Positions 18,901 through 26,268 of a DNA stretch of 64,000 nt are shown piece after piece. The stretch covers positions 114,608 through 178,607 of the forward strand of contig NZ_JABEQL010000007.1 in assembly GCF_014174215.1 (NCBI RefSeq), given 5' to 3'. The notes beneath the pieces are model-generated. The model was not told where the DNA came from. It was given only the letters and a program-made list of their open reading frames with translations, and did no database searches. The DNA comes from Gluconacetobacter tumulicola. GTDB taxonomy: Bacteria > Pseudomonadota > Alphaproteobacteria > Acetobacterales > Acetobacteraceae. The position numbers and the translations under genes are program-made. Within the stretch, counting starts at the first letter, position 1, and each line of letters begins with the position of its first letter.

Positions 18901-20016
18901 CAGCATGGCCTTTAGCATGCTGACCAGGCCCGACGCCGGTTCCAGATGCCCGAGATTGGTCTTGACCGAACCAATCGGCAGGGGCGTATCGCGCAACTGG
19001 CCCAGGGCAGTGCCGAGCGCGTTCGTCTCCACCGGGTCACCCGCCTGGGTGCCGGTGCCATGCGCCTCGACGAAGGCGACCTGGTCCGCCGAGACACCGG
19101 CCTTCCCGTAGACCTCGCGCAGCAGCTCGGCCTGGGCCTGGGCGCTGGGGAATGTCAGGCCCGGCGTCCGGCCATCGGCATTGATCCCGCTGGCCATGAT
19201 CACGGCACGGATGTCGTCGCCATCCCGCTGCGCGGCCGACAGGGGCTTGAGCAGCAGCATGACGCCGCCCTCGCCACGGACATAGCCGTCCGCATCGGCG
19301 CTGAAGGCATGGCACCGCCCCGTCGGGGACAGCATGCTCGCGGCGCAGAAGCCGATGAAGGGGTAAGGCGTCAGCAGCATGCTGACACCGCCGACCAGAG
19401 CCACGCCCGTCCGGCCCGCACGCAGGTCCTCGCACGCCTCGTGAAGGGCGAACAGCGAGGATGAGCAGGCGGTATCGATGGTCATGCTCGGCCCGTGCAG
19501 GCCCAGAGCGTAGGAGACGCGGTTCGAGAAGATGCTCAGCGTGTTGCCGGGCATGAAATAGGCATTGCCCGATGACGGGTCGGTCAGGCGGAGGTTGGCA
19601 TATTCCAGGCCCGACGCGCCGACATAGACGCCGGCCGACGCGATGCGGTCCGCCGTCGTGCCCGCGTCTTCCAGGGCTTCCCAGGCCAGTTCCAGCAGCA
19701 GTCGCTGCTGCGGGTCCATCTGCCTGGCCTCGCGGGCCGAAATGCCGAAAAAGGCGGCATCGAACAGTTCGATCTCATCCAGTGTCGACGCCCGCGTGGC
19801 ATAGAACTTGCCCGTCTCGCCGCGACGAGGATGCCAGAAATCCCGGAGCGGAAAACGATTCGCCGGGATCGGGCGCACACTTTCGCGCTCCTCGTCCAGC
19901 AACTGCCACAGGCTGGTGACGTCCGGCGCCCCGGGAAGGCGGCAGGATGCGCCGATGATGGCGATGGGCTCATCCCGAGTAGTGGTATTCGGCTCGGACG
20001 TCGAACTGTTATGCAT
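12949..20016 (-). CDS. type I polyketide synthase, single module KS-AT-DH-(MT)-ER-KR-ACP
   Basis: 2355-residue multidomain enzyme, probably iterative and highly reducing. Domains: KS about 15-440 (Cys184 in DTACSSS, then EAHGTGT and KTNLGH); AT about 530-850 (Ser621 in GHSVGEIAAG); DH about 890-1170 (His919 in LADHKVGDT, Asp1075 in TALDGTFQ); a 1200-1500 region resembling a methyltransferase without a normal SAM glycine loop (VLELHADRA); ER about 1590-1910 (HGAAGGVGMAA); KR about 1945-2150 (TGGIGGFGARAA, Tyr2100); ACP about 2220-2300 (Ser2259 in GMDS). No thioesterase. The start at 20016 (MHNSSTSEPN) precedes the KS normally; the frame is open further upstream, but without homology. Its stop overlaps the oxoamine synthase start. 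Confidence 0.93.
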   Translation of the reverse strand: MHNSSTSEPNTTTRDEPIAIIGASCRLPGAPDVTSLWQLLDEERESVRPIPANRFPLRDFWHPRRGETGKFYATRASTLDEIELFDAAFFGISAREARQMDPQQRLLLELAWEALEDAGTTADRIASAGVYVGASGLEYANLRLTDPSSGNAYFMPGNTLSIFSNRVSYALGLHGPSMTIDTACSSSLFALHEACEDLRAGRTGVALVGGVSMLLTPYPFIGFCAASMLSPTGRCHAFSADADGYVRGEGGVMLLLKPLSAAQRDGDDIRAVIMASGINADGRTPGLTFPSAQAQAELLREVYGKAGVSADQVAFVEAHGTGTQAGDPVETNALGTALGQLRDTPLPIGSVKTNLGHLEPASGLVSMLKAMLALQNRRLPASLHCTNPNPAIPFAELNLEVVTEARPLADGPLIAGVNNFGFGGANAHVILASAPEPAVAPPVATPSGDAVPLLLSARSEAGLASLARVWSTRTWTDAELRGLATRRTHLSHRLGVPAGDAAEMRAALAAWVDTHAHADVVTGQALAQARTVFVFSGNGSQFSGMGQDLLEISPVFAAGVGEADAALRPHLGWSVLEAMRSGDWSADPADIAQPMLFAFQIGVLRGLERQGLKADIVVGHSVGEIAAGVHAGMLEMDEAARIVALRSRHQATAPGGGMAALHGDVEEARRLLAEAAPTLEIAAFNAPNALAVAGEAEALDRLEAAKGGSSLLIHRLKVGYAYHSSQMDRIADALIRDLGEITARQPDRLMISTVTSQSFTTLPDADYWWRNVRAPVLFAESVRQAAAEGGTVFVEIGPRPVLQHYLRDILKGGDAQTRVMPAVPAKITTDPFPRTALACFAAGCDILSASHFAGPTQVRGLPGVQWQRERHWYEPTEEALAVLWNQQGTHPLLGDHGKTDASEWTAHLDGAVQPWLADHKVGDTIVLAAACLIEFAFTAARATWPDAQMLELRDFQILRPVIIEQTQLREIRVRLSADGAVTIDSRPRLSHAVWTRHATARAGLSPVAPAALPSAATDTDMTGDALYATARAAGLAYGPAFRRVGGISMATGRVEATLTGEAPIDGLTLDPTALDGTFQALVGLAVNHADAQSTEAPLPRKFGIIRLDLTAGAPARGQAVVTTSGPRETEADIVMLDATGRAVLSATGCWFTRMPGERPVPVAERSFHEIWLPAPVASAPLSDERFLALRPAMETPAGDADDKDAGLLAHTILAGLRASKAPATEDAPDLARLWQTLFLDLPQWLPAALLLAWLQERKSAGTAPDAARGDDSFPDIAFRQLLSGRSVELAAEQIATTIAAYVQDWPQDRPIRVLELHADRAALTRALAPRLASLPGRLDYTILEPNRERQARLRPTVLAHLPGIVMAETVPEGVYDVLVAYAPGLHGMVPATTLAHADRLAPGGLILVAEAAEDAGWATLRDLSPEPLLTIAAWRDLPHRLRAVAESVPAQAPFPLAVLAAVAVEAEDAEADAESVPAPPAIRLSHAPAHDEGADEATLTARAMLALAGDARAAAEAGECLAVVTRDAATTPHEAARVAMGRTIANEFPALRCRRIDLSATLSEAAITAALDAERNATDDEREVRWTEEGRLVRRLREGLPARAAAAAVDVRLIQPVPGPLDRLCWMPEPRIEPGPRDVVIDVQASGLNYRDVLSAIGMLPDELLLDGFAGATLGMECAGTVLEVGAEVTDLAPGDRVMALAAAAHASRVVTDRRSVFALPEWLSFAAGATIPVTYLTVLYALETVGALRAGETILIHGAAGGVGMAAIQYASHVGARIIATAGSPAKRAALRELGIETVLDSRSLRFGADVLAATGGQGVDVVLNALSGEAMERSLELVRPFGRFLELGKRDFLANTRVGIGPMRQNVSYHAIDVDALVRHRPDLVSTVTDRLHALLEDGAIGPLPYTAFPASAATDAFALMRTSAHVGKIVLTMGPVHVPPTLDVPADRTVLVTGGIGGFGARAARWLVARGARHLVLVSRRGPAAEGVAALRETLLEAGAQAVEVRACDVTDRARLGALVAEIRATMPPLGGIVHAAVTVADGLVATLSEEQVTASVQAKLAGALSLDALTRDDPLSLFLVFSSATITLGAPGQGAYVAANAAVEAMIQRRRDAGLPGCAVRWGPIADAGFLERNEAAREALDRRLGARSMRSMAALDALPDLLASSDPWPVLAEMDWQATGSLPILSEPLFGAVARRRDEDSDTGDLMSLLATASEDRREEIVADLILGELTRIMQTDREALPMDQPLAELGMDSLTAVELALGLERRLGVSLPGFAWQEMTVRRVARQVSTLLGNKGQDAPAATPDEAVMARHLSDEERHVVAEAAEAPEAAEAPEAPEPALSNEEETIR
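12991..13026 (-). repeat. 18-bp tandem repeat in the PKS tail
   Basis: Two exact copies of GGCCTCTGGTGCTTCGGC (plus-strand reading) with a third partial copy behind. They encode an Ala/Glu/Pro-rich stretch (AEAPEA units) after the ACP, just before the PKS stop. Probably a flexible docking or linker tail; copy number may vary between strains. Confidence 0.7.
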
Positions 20017-20545
20017 GAAGAGATATGTGTCCCAATGCGATGATCGGACTACGATGTAACGCGGTCGGGTCGGGGGGAAAAGCCATATCGGCGTTGAAAA
20101 AATAGTACAGCTGGTTTCATGAGACACAGCGTCCGGCGAGATGGGGGTCAAGGCCGGCCGGGCCGCTTGATATCCTGCGCGAAGTATATGAGGGAATTTG
20201 GAATTTCCCCCATCTGGGCCATAGCGTGCGGCGGGCGACTGGGTCCCACCGTGCCGCGTCAGTGCAGGACTATTTGGCAATCATTCAAACGATGGCTGTG
20301 ATTTTCTTTCATGCCTCCGGGCGCGTTTATCGAAGGTACATATAACCTCTTGGGCTGCGGATCTGTTATCCGTCACCCGATTACTGACGAATAACCGGCA
20401 TCGTCTGTGGTTTTTTTATGTCTTTCGACGCCTCGGGCATAAGAATGTCACCGTCATGCATGCTTGCCGAAAAGCAATGGCTGCCCCGCTCGCGCGGCAT
20501 GGCAATGAACAGGCTGACAGGGTGCAACGCATCTGCGGCGTCTTG
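20017..20545. other. intergenic region between PKS and tRNA-Arg
   Basis: 529 bp with no gene that can be supported. It is more AT-rich than its flanks, with T-runs around 20290 and 20410. It must contain the PKS promoter (transcribed leftwards). A TACTAT hexamer on the minus strand near 20105 is a possible -10, but no convincing -35 accompanies it. No clear intrinsic terminator for the tRNA was found. Confidence 0.4.
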
Positions 20546-20850
20546 TGGTGTCCGCGGCGGGATTCGAACCCACGGCCCCAGGATTCATCCCACTTCGGCT
20601 TTCGCCGCCGCCATCCGGAAATGGCGTTCGTGGTCTGGACTGTCCCTTCACCCTGGGCCCGAAGGCCGACAGGTGCCGCCCGTCCAGTCTCTACACCTTC
20701 CCAGCAGGGCCGGGCTTGGCTCGGGATCGGCACGACACATCGTGTCAGAGCGTTCCCCGAATTTGAGCGGATCCGTCATGAGGTTTCCCGCCATGACGCC
20801 CAATTTGAAAACCAGGAATCCTGTGCTCTATCCTGCTGAGCTACGCGGAC
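20546..20850 (-). tRNA. tRNA-Arg(CCU), split by a group I intron
   Basis: Exon 1 is 20850-20814, exon 2 is 20585-20546; joined they give 77 nt including encoded CCA. Acceptor GTCCGCG pairs with CGCGGAC, discriminator A; D stem GCTC/GAGC; anticodon stem CAGGA/TCCTG around loop TTCCTAA, so anticodon CCU; variable loop GGGCC; T stem GTGGG/CCCGC with loop TTCGAAT. Exon 1 ends at the last anticodon base and exon 2 begins with A37. It decodes AGG. The gene stands at the boundary between holA and the PKS/capsule region. Confidence 0.93.
20586..20813 (-). ncRNA. group I self-splicing intron in tRNA-Arg(CCU)
   Basis: 228 nt, no ORF inside. P1 is visible: exon CCU plus intron GGUU pairs with AAUUGGG over a UUCA tetraloop, giving the U-G pair at the 5' splice site. 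P2 is CGTCATG/CATGACG (20798-20792 with 20780-20774). P3 is GTGCCG (20733-20728) with CGGCAC (20678-20673). P7 is CTGGAC (20687-20682) with GTCCAG (20640-20635), inside the conserved block AAGGTGTAGAGACTGGACGG. Near the 3' end a GAAA-capped stem CGGCGAAAGCCG occurs, and the intron ends in G. The core closely resembles the known Azoarcus tRNA-Ile and Agrobacterium tRNA-Arg introns; catalytic activity is inferred. Confidence 0.92.
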
Positions 20851-20919
20851 ACACAGCCTGTTTCTAACCGAGCACAGAGATTCGGGCAAGCGCCCCGCGA
20901 AGGGAAAGGGGACGACGCG

Positions 20920-21936
20920 TCAGCGCTCGCGGCGCAGCATCGTCGCGGTCGCGGCCAGGCGCGCGATGTGACGGCGACACAGCGCGAGGTCCGGCGCACC
21001 GGTCTGCTTGCACTCTTTCTCCAGCGCCTGGGTCTGTTCGGCGGCGTCCATCAGGCGTTCTTCCGTCCACAGCGACAGGGCCTGGCCAAAGGATTCGGTC
21101 CGCTTGAAGAAAACCGGCGGGCGCAGTCCGCGCATGGCGTCCGCCCGGCTTTGCCCCGCATCCATCGCGATTCGCGCGCGGCGCAGCCGGTGCAGATGCG
21201 ACAGCAGCGCCCGCGCGACGGCAATGGGGCTGGTGCCCTCGGCCAAAGCCCGCTCGATGGCGGTATCCGCGCCGGCCCGATCACCGGCCGTAGCGGCAAA
21301 GGCCGCGTCTTCCAGCGATACGCCGGCGGCATCGCCGATGCAGGTGCGGACATCATCCAGCGTCAGATGCCCGCCCCGACCGGCATAGAGAGCCAGTTTC
21401 TCGACCTCACCGCGCATCGCGGCACGATCCGGACCCAGAAGTCCGGCGAACCAGGACAGCGCATCGGCGTCGATGCGGATGTCCTCTTCCCCCAGGCTCT
21501 GGCGGATCGTGCCCTCCAGGGCCCGCCCTTCCTCCGGGTAACAGCCGATCGCGGCGCAATCGGCCTGCGCTTCGGCCAGGGCACGCAGGCGCGAACGGCT
21601 GGCGAGGCCGGGGGCTTCGATGATGACCAGCGTGTCGGAATTGCGGGCCAGGCTTGCCTTCAGCGGCGCCGTCAGGCTGTCGCCGCCGTCACGCACCCAG
21701 ACGACCCGCCGCCCGCCGCTGAGGGAAAGCGCGAAAATCTCTTCTTCCAGCCGATCCGCCGCCTCGCGATCCAGCACCGCGACGCGGAACGGATCGTCCA
21801 GTTGCGGCGCGATGGCGGTTGCGGCCAGGCGCGCGCGCTCGCGGATCAGGCCGCTATCCTCGCCATGCAGAAGGATGGCCCGCAGCGTACCGGGGTCGCG
21901 CAGGATGCGGGCGACCGAGCGGGCATCGACCTTCAC
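20920..21936 (-). CDS. holA: DNA polymerase III subunit delta
   Basis: Delta subunit of the clamp loader, opening the beta ring during replication. 338 residues, the usual HolA length. The N-terminal AAA+-like half (LLHGEDSGLIRERA, VVWVRDGGDSL, LVIIEAPGL) lacks a functional Walker A, as expected for delta. The middle has the delta signature DRAAMRGEVEKLALYAGR and the C-terminal collar is helical. The start is GTG at 21936, overlapping the lptE stop by 4 bases (GTGA). The order leuS-lptE-holA is conserved in many proteobacteria. Confidence 0.92.
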   Translation of the reverse strand: MKVDARSVARILRDPGTLRAILLHGEDSGLIRERARLAATAIAPQLDDPFRVAVLDREAADRLEEEIFALSLSGGRRVVWVRDGGDSLTAPLKASLARNSDTLVIIEAPGLASRSRLRALAEAQADCAAIGCYPEEGRALEGTIRQSLGEEDIRIDADALSWFAGLLGPDRAAMRGEVEKLALYAGRGGHLTLDDVRTCIGDAAGVSLEDAAFAATAGDRAGADTAIERALAEGTSPIAVARALLSHLHRLRRARIAMDAGQSRADAMRGLRPPVFFKRTESFGQALSLWTEERLMDAAEQTQALEKECKQTGAPDLALCRRHIARLAATATMLRRER

Positions 21937-22682
21937 TGGTTGTTGACTGTTCCGTTGCCCGGTTCGCTTCCCGCCGTGCCGGAAGGATCGGGGGAGGAAC
22001 GGCCGATCGCCATGCCGGGCAGGCCGTCCTCGCCGACCGACTGGCGCGGGATTTCGGTGCTGGAATTGGGCATGGCGTTCGGGTCGACATAGGTAGCCTG
22101 CGGCATGACCGTCCTCTGGGCAGGCGCGGCGCGGGTCTTGAACCAGATCGCGAGCTGCTGGGTAATGCGCTCGGCGACAGCCTGCGCGACCCGACGCGCG
22201 AGAGCCGCCTGATTCAGGTTCTGGGCGAAATATTGCTCGAACGTCTCGTTCTCGCCATCCATGACCTGCGTGTCGCCCTGCGTCACCAGCACCGGGGTCG
22301 GTGCGACGGTATAGAGCATCCAGTGCGCATGGGCCGTGGCCCGGGTGCGGCCGGTCGTGTTGTCCGAATGGATGTCGATCGCCTCGTTCATCACATAGGA
22401 ACTGACGCGCAGCGTATAGCCGGTCGGGTCTTCCTGCTCGGCGCCGGCCAGGTTCTGTTGCAGGAACAGCCGCAATTCCTGCCCGTACCGTTCCGGGATG
22501 CTGGCCACGTAGATCTGGCGCAACTGGTCGGGGATCGTCCCGTCTGCGGCAACACTGCCGGCCGGCGATCCGTAAAGGGGCTGGAAGCCGCACCCGCCCA
22601 GCATCGTCACCATGGCCATCAGCACCGCCCGGCGGAGCGGACGATACGAACGGGGCGCGTCGGGGTGGGGCAGGTGCAACAT
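21933..22682 (-). CDS. lptE: LPS-assembly lipoprotein LptE
   Basis: Outer-membrane lipoprotein that plugs LptD and helps insert LPS. 249 residues. The N-terminal signal segment ends in a lipobox (MLGGC, lipidated Cys near residue 31), followed directly by GFQPLYG, the characteristic LptE motif, then a domain with TLRVSSYV and YTV repeats. The C-terminal 50 residues are Pro/Gly/Ser-rich and probably disordered. It starts 4 bases after the leuS stop and is coupled to holA downstream. Confidence 0.88.
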   Translation of the reverse strand: MLHLPHPDAPRSYRPLRRAVLMAMVTMLGGCGFQPLYGSPAGSVAADGTIPDQLRQIYVASIPERYGQELRLFLQQNLAGAEQEDPTGYTLRVSSYVMNEAIDIHSDNTTGRTRATAHAHWMLYTVAPTPVLVTQGDTQVMDGENETFEQYFAQNLNQAALARRVAQAVAERITQQLAIWFKTRAAPAQRTVMPQATYVDPNAMPNSSTEIPRQSVGEDGLPGMAIGRSSPDPSGTAGSEPGNGTVNNQ

Positions 22683-22686
22683 GCGA

Positions 22687-25302
22687 TCAGCCCGCGATCA
22701 CGAAATTGACGATGCGGTTGGGCACATGGATGCGCTTGACGATGCGCTTGCCCTCCAGCAGGCGCGCCACATTGGGCTCGTTTTCCGCCAGGGCGATCAC
22801 CGTTTCGGCCGGCGCTTCGGGCGGCGCGGCCACCGTGCCGCGCAGCTTGCCCATGATCTGGACCGCGATGGTCAGCTCGCGCGCCACCAGCAGCTCGGGC
22901 TCGGCCTCCGGCCAGGGGCGATCGACGGCCGGCGCCTGGCCCGGTTCCAGCAGGGCCAGCATGTCTTCCGCCTGATGGGGAACCATCGGGGCGGCCAGCA
23001 GGCACAGGGCGAGCGCGGCCTCGCGCCGCGCATGGTCCATGCCGGCATCGGCCGACGCACGCTCGGCTTCCGCCAGGGCGGAGGTCAGCTCGTGCAGGCG
23101 GGCCACCGCGACATTGATCGCGAAGCTTTCCAGCGCCTCGCTCACGGCCGCGATGGCGCGGTGGGTGGCACGGCGCAGCGTATCGGCGGCTTCGGACGGC
23201 GCGGCCTCGGCAGGCGCGGCGGCCGGCACGGTCTCGGCCACCGTCCGCACCACGCGGTAGAGCCGTTGCAGGAAGCGCGCGGCGCCGGCAACGCCGGCCT
23301 CGGTCCATTCCATGTCGCGTTCCGGCGGGCTGTCCGACAGCACGAACCAGCGCGCGGTATCGGCACCGAACCGCTCGATGATCGCCACCGGCGCCACGGT
23401 GTTGCGCTTGGATTTGGACATTTTCTCGACACGGCCGATCGTCACCGGGGCACCGGTCTCACGATGCACCGCGCCGTCGCCACGCCGCTCGACTTCCTCC
23501 GGGTACAACCACAGCCCGTCCGCGTCGCGGTAGCTCTCGTGATTGACCATGCCCTGCGTGAACAGCCCGTCGAACGGCTCGTCCAGCCCCAGATGCCCGG
23601 TCTCCCGCATCGCCCGGGTAAAGAAGCGCGCATAGAGCAGATGCAGGATCGCATGCTCGATCCCGCCGATATACTGGTCGACCGGCAGCCAGCCGTTGGC
23701 AGCCGGAAGGACGGTCGGCTCGGAGGCATGCGGAGCGGTGAAGCGGGCGAAATACCACGAACTGTCGACGAACGTGTCGAACGTGTCGGTTTCGCGCGTC
23801 GCATCAGCGCCGCAGCGCGGACAGGCCACATGCTTCCAGGTCGGATGGTGATCCAGCGGGTTGCCCGGCCGGTCGAACGTCACATCCTCGGGCAGCGTGA
23901 CGGGCAACTGGTCGTCGGGCACCGGCACCGGGCCGCAGGCGGCACAATGAATGACCGGGATCGGACAGCCCCAGTAGCGTTGGCGCGAGATGCCCCAGTC
24001 GCGCAGGCGCCAGTTTTCCACGCCCCGCCCGACGCCCATCCCTTCCAGGCGGCTGATGGCCTCGGCCCGGGCGGCCTTGGTGTCCAGACCGTCCAGGAAG
24101 CCGGAATTGATCAGCGTGCCGTCACCATCCCACGCCTTGCCGGTGATGGCGAAGGTCGAGGCGTCCTCGCCCGCCGGCAGGATGACCGGGCGGAAGGGCA
24201 GGTGATAGACATTGGCGAAATCCAGGTCGCGCTGGTCGCCGCACGGGCAGCCGAAGATGGCGCCGGTACCGTACTCCATCAGCACGAAATTGGCGATCCA
24301 GACCGGAAAGCTCTGATCGGGCATGAAGGGATGCGACACGCGCAGGCCGGTATCGAAACCGCGCTTCTCGGCCTTCTCGATCGCTTCCTCGGAGGTGCCC
24401 AGGCGACGGCACTCGGCGATGAAGGCGGCGGCATCGGGATTGTTTTCCGCGACTTTCGCGGCCAGCGGATGGTCGGCCGCAACAGCCAGGAACGCCATGC
24501 CGAACAGCGTGTCGGGCCGGGTGGTATAGACCTCGACCGAATCCAGATCGGTATCGAACCCCTGGGGCGGCGTATGCAGCGCAAAGCGCACGCGCGCACC
24601 GACCGAGCGGCCGATCCAGCGTTCCTGCATGATGCGGACCCGCTCAGGCCAGCGCGGCAGGTGCGAAAGGCCCTCCAGCAGCTCAGGGGCGAATTTGGTG
24701 ATGCGCAGGAACCACTGCGAAAGTTTCTTCTTCTCGATCAGCGCGCCCGACCGCCAGCCGCGCCCGTCCACCACCTGCTCGTTCGCCAGCACGGTGTGGT
24801 CCACCGGGTCCCAGTTGACCCAGCTCTCACGCCGCTCGACCAGATCGCCCTGCAGCATGTCCAGGAACAGCTTCTGCTGCTTGCCGTAATATTCGGGCAG
24901 GCAGGTCGCGATCTCGCGGTCCCAGTTGAACGAGAAGCCCAGCCGCTTGAGCGTGCCGCGCATGGCGGCGATATTGTCCAGCGTCCAGGCCTGCGGATGC
25001 ACGCCCCGTTCCCGCGCCGCGTTTTCCGCCGGCAGGCCGAACGCGTCCCACCCCATCGGGTGCAGCACCGAAAACCCCTTGGCCCGCTTGTAGCGCGCGA
25101 CCACGTCGCCCAGCGTGTAGTTGCGGACATGGCCCATATGGAGCTGCCCCGACGGATAGGGGAACATCTCCAGCACGTAATATTTCGGGCGATCGGCCGG
25201 CGGCACGTCGGGCACGTCGAAGGCGCCCGCCCGCTCCCACTCGGCCTGCCAGCGCGGTTCGGCCGTGCGGAAATCGTAGGAAGCGGGGGTCATTTCAGTC
25301 AT
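22687..25302 (-). CDS. leuS: leucyl-tRNA synthetase
   Basis: Charges tRNA-Leu. About 871 residues, class Ia. The HIGH-type motif is HMGHVRN near residue 55, with FPYPSGQ just before it; a CP1 editing domain includes TTRPDTLFG, and the KMSKS motif appears as [10 protein letters not shown]-terminal anticodon-binding region ends in [14 protein letters not shown]. The start is taken as [12 protein letters not shown] at 25302; an in-frame GTG at 25335 and an ATG 9 bases further in are alternatives, and no strong ribosome-binding site decides it. First gene of leuS-lptE-holA. Confidence 0.95.
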   Translation of the reverse strand: MTEMTPASYDFRTAEPRWQAEWERAGAFDVPDVPPADRPKYYVLEMFPYPSGQLHMGHVRNYTLGDVVARYKRAKGFSVLHPMGWDAFGLPAENAARERGVHPQAWTLDNIAAMRGTLKRLGFSFNWDREIATCLPEYYGKQQKLFLDMLQGDLVERRESWVNWDPVDHTVLANEQVVDGRGWRSGALIEKKKLSQWFLRITKFAPELLEGLSHLPRWPERVRIMQERWIGRSVGARVRFALHTPPQGFDTDLDSVEVYTTRPDTLFGMAFLAVAADHPLAAKVAENNPDAAAFIAECRRLGTSEEAIEKAEKRGFDTGLRVSHPFMPDQSFPVWIANFVLMEYGTGAIFGCPCGDQRDLDFANVYHLPFRPVILPAGEDASTFAITGKAWDGDGTLINSGFLDGLDTKAARAEAISRLEGMGVGRGVENWRLRDWGISRQRYWGCPIPVIHCAACGPVPVPDDQLPVTLPEDVTFDRPGNPLDHHPTWKHVACPRCGADATRETDTFDTFVDSSWYFARFTAPHASEPTVLPAANGWLPVDQYIGGIEHAILHLLYARFFTRAMRETGHLGLDEPFDGLFTQGMVNHESYRDADGLWLYPEEVERRGDGAVHRETGAPVTIGRVEKMSKSKRNTVAPVAIIERFGADTARWFVLSDSPPERDMEWTEAGVAGAARFLQRLYRVVRTVAETVPAAAPAEAAPSEAADTLRRATHRAIAAVSEALESFAINVAVARLHELTSALAEAERASADAGMDHARREAALALCLLAAPMVPHQAEDMLALLEPGQAPAVDRPWPEAEPELLVARELTIAVQIMGKLRGTVAAPPEAPAETVIALAENEPNVARLLEGKRIVKRIHVPNRIVNFVIAG

Positions 25303-25366
25303 GGCAGGGTCCAGGAGCATGGGCCGGAGCGTCACGGTCTGTCACGACCGGCCGATACGAAGAAGG

Positions 25367-25413
25367 GATGCCGGGCACGGGCCCGGCATCGTCCCCGGCG
25401 CGGTGCGCCGGGG
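25367..25413. terminator. tandem GC hairpins between lipoprotein gene and leuS
   Basis: Two strong inverted repeats back to back: GATGCCGGGC/GCCCGGCATC with loop ACGG (25367-25390), and CCCCGGCGC/GCGCCGGGG with loop GGT (25393-25413). They lie 9 bases downstream of the DUF3576 gene and upstream of leuS. There is no U-run, so they may act as a Rho-assisted terminator or as mRNA 3'-end stabilisers. Confidence 0.5.
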
Positions 25414-25422
25414 GGGAGGGGC

Positions 25423-25947
25423 TTACTTGCCGCCGCCACTGTCGGCGCGAAGCTGGCGCGCCCGGGTCAGGATTCGGGTCGTGATGTCCGACACCGTGTT
25501 CGGGGCGACCGGGGTATCGACCCACTGCCCGTCGGTCAGCGCCTGGCGGAAGACGGACACGCGCAGCGCGTCCGAACGCAGGTTGCGCGACAGGACATAG
25601 GCCGTGATCTTGAAACGCTCGTTCTTGGTCGCCGGCGGGGTGTACCAGTCGGTCAGGATCACGCCGCCGATCGCGTCGGCCGAGGCGAAGGGCATGAAGG
25701 ACAGCGTGTCGATCGCACCGCGCCACAGATAGGCGTTCACGCCGCTCTTGCCGATCTGGTCGTCACCGCCGCTGGCGGACCGATCCTCGGTGATCAGGTG
25801 GTTCTGCGGCATCGCCAGCCCCGCATCGGCACGGCGATGCGACGAGGAACAAGCGGTCAGGCCCAGGAGCGACGACAGCGCCAGCCCGCCCAGCAGGCGG
25901 GCCGACGGTGAAAGGCGGTGAATGGCGAATGGCGGTCGAACGGTCAT
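25423..25947 (-). CDS. DUF3576 domain lipoprotein
   Basis: 174 residues, outer- or periplasm-facing lipoprotein found in alphaproteobacteria, function unknown. The signal segment LLGGLALSSLLGLTACSSS has lipobox LTAC. The mature part contains GVNAYLWRGAIDTLSFMPFASADAIGGVILTDWY, then TKNERFKITAYVLSRNLRSD, the core DUF3576 sequence, and ends in a short SGGGK tail. The start at 25947 follows AGGGG; longer in-frame starts have no signal peptide logic. Position upstream of leuS is common in the group. Confidence 0.85.
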   Translation of the reverse strand: MTVRPPFAIHRLSPSARLLGGLALSSLLGLTACSSSHRRADAGLAMPQNHLITEDRSASGGDDQIGKSGVNAYLWRGAIDTLSFMPFASADAIGGVILTDWYTPPATKNERFKITAYVLSRNLRSDALRVSVFRQALTDGQWVDTPVAPNTVSDITTRILTRARQLRADSGGGK

Positions 25948-26268
25948 GTTGCCCCTGTGGTCCCCTCGGGTCTGGCCCCGCTGATGGATCGGCGGCCGTG
26001 GCCTGTCCTGCCCGTCCGGGGCCTGCGGTCGGGCCACGGTTCAGCCGGTTTCACTGCCATCTTCATATCCCGGCCCGCCATCCCCGCCAAGCCGGCCGGT
26101 GATTTTCTCCGTGCCGCCCGCGACGGCGATCGGTACCGGGGCACGAATGGGGGCGGCGATGGCGATCCCAAGCCTTGCCTTCCCTGTGCCCGGCGGTTTG
26201 AAAAGGGCCATCATACGGGGCCGCGCGAGGAGTCGCCGCGCGACGGGACGAAGGATCGGAGGGGCGGC
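25948..26268. other. intergenic region between divergent DUF3576 and GH3 genes
   Basis: 321 bp, GC-rich, with no supported gene. It should carry both divergent promoters. An open frame of the GH3-like gene continues through it, but its translation is low-complexity and lacks a signal peptide, so it is not treated as coding. No operator-like palindrome was found. Confidence 0.4.

Noticed and set aside
13042..18915. Very long open frames on the plus strand antisense to the PKS (over 800 and over 1000 codons)
   Set aside because: They mirror the PKS codons in a GC-rich gene; the translations are Arg/Gly/Gln-rich with no domain, while the minus strand shows complete PKS domains.
20586..20813. 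Insertion sequence or att-site insertion as the cause of the split tRNA
   Set aside because: Too short, with no inverted ends or transposase; group I core pairings and splice-site geometry explain it fully.
22612..25911. About 1100-codon open frame antisense to lptE and leuS
   Set aside because: Shadow of leuS codon bias; low-complexity His/Arg/Gly-rich translation without recognisable motifs.
25918..26268. N-terminal extension of the GH3-like frame
   Set aside because: It adds 117 residues of low-complexity sequence in front of a clear signal peptide; GTG 26269 has a good ribosome-binding site.
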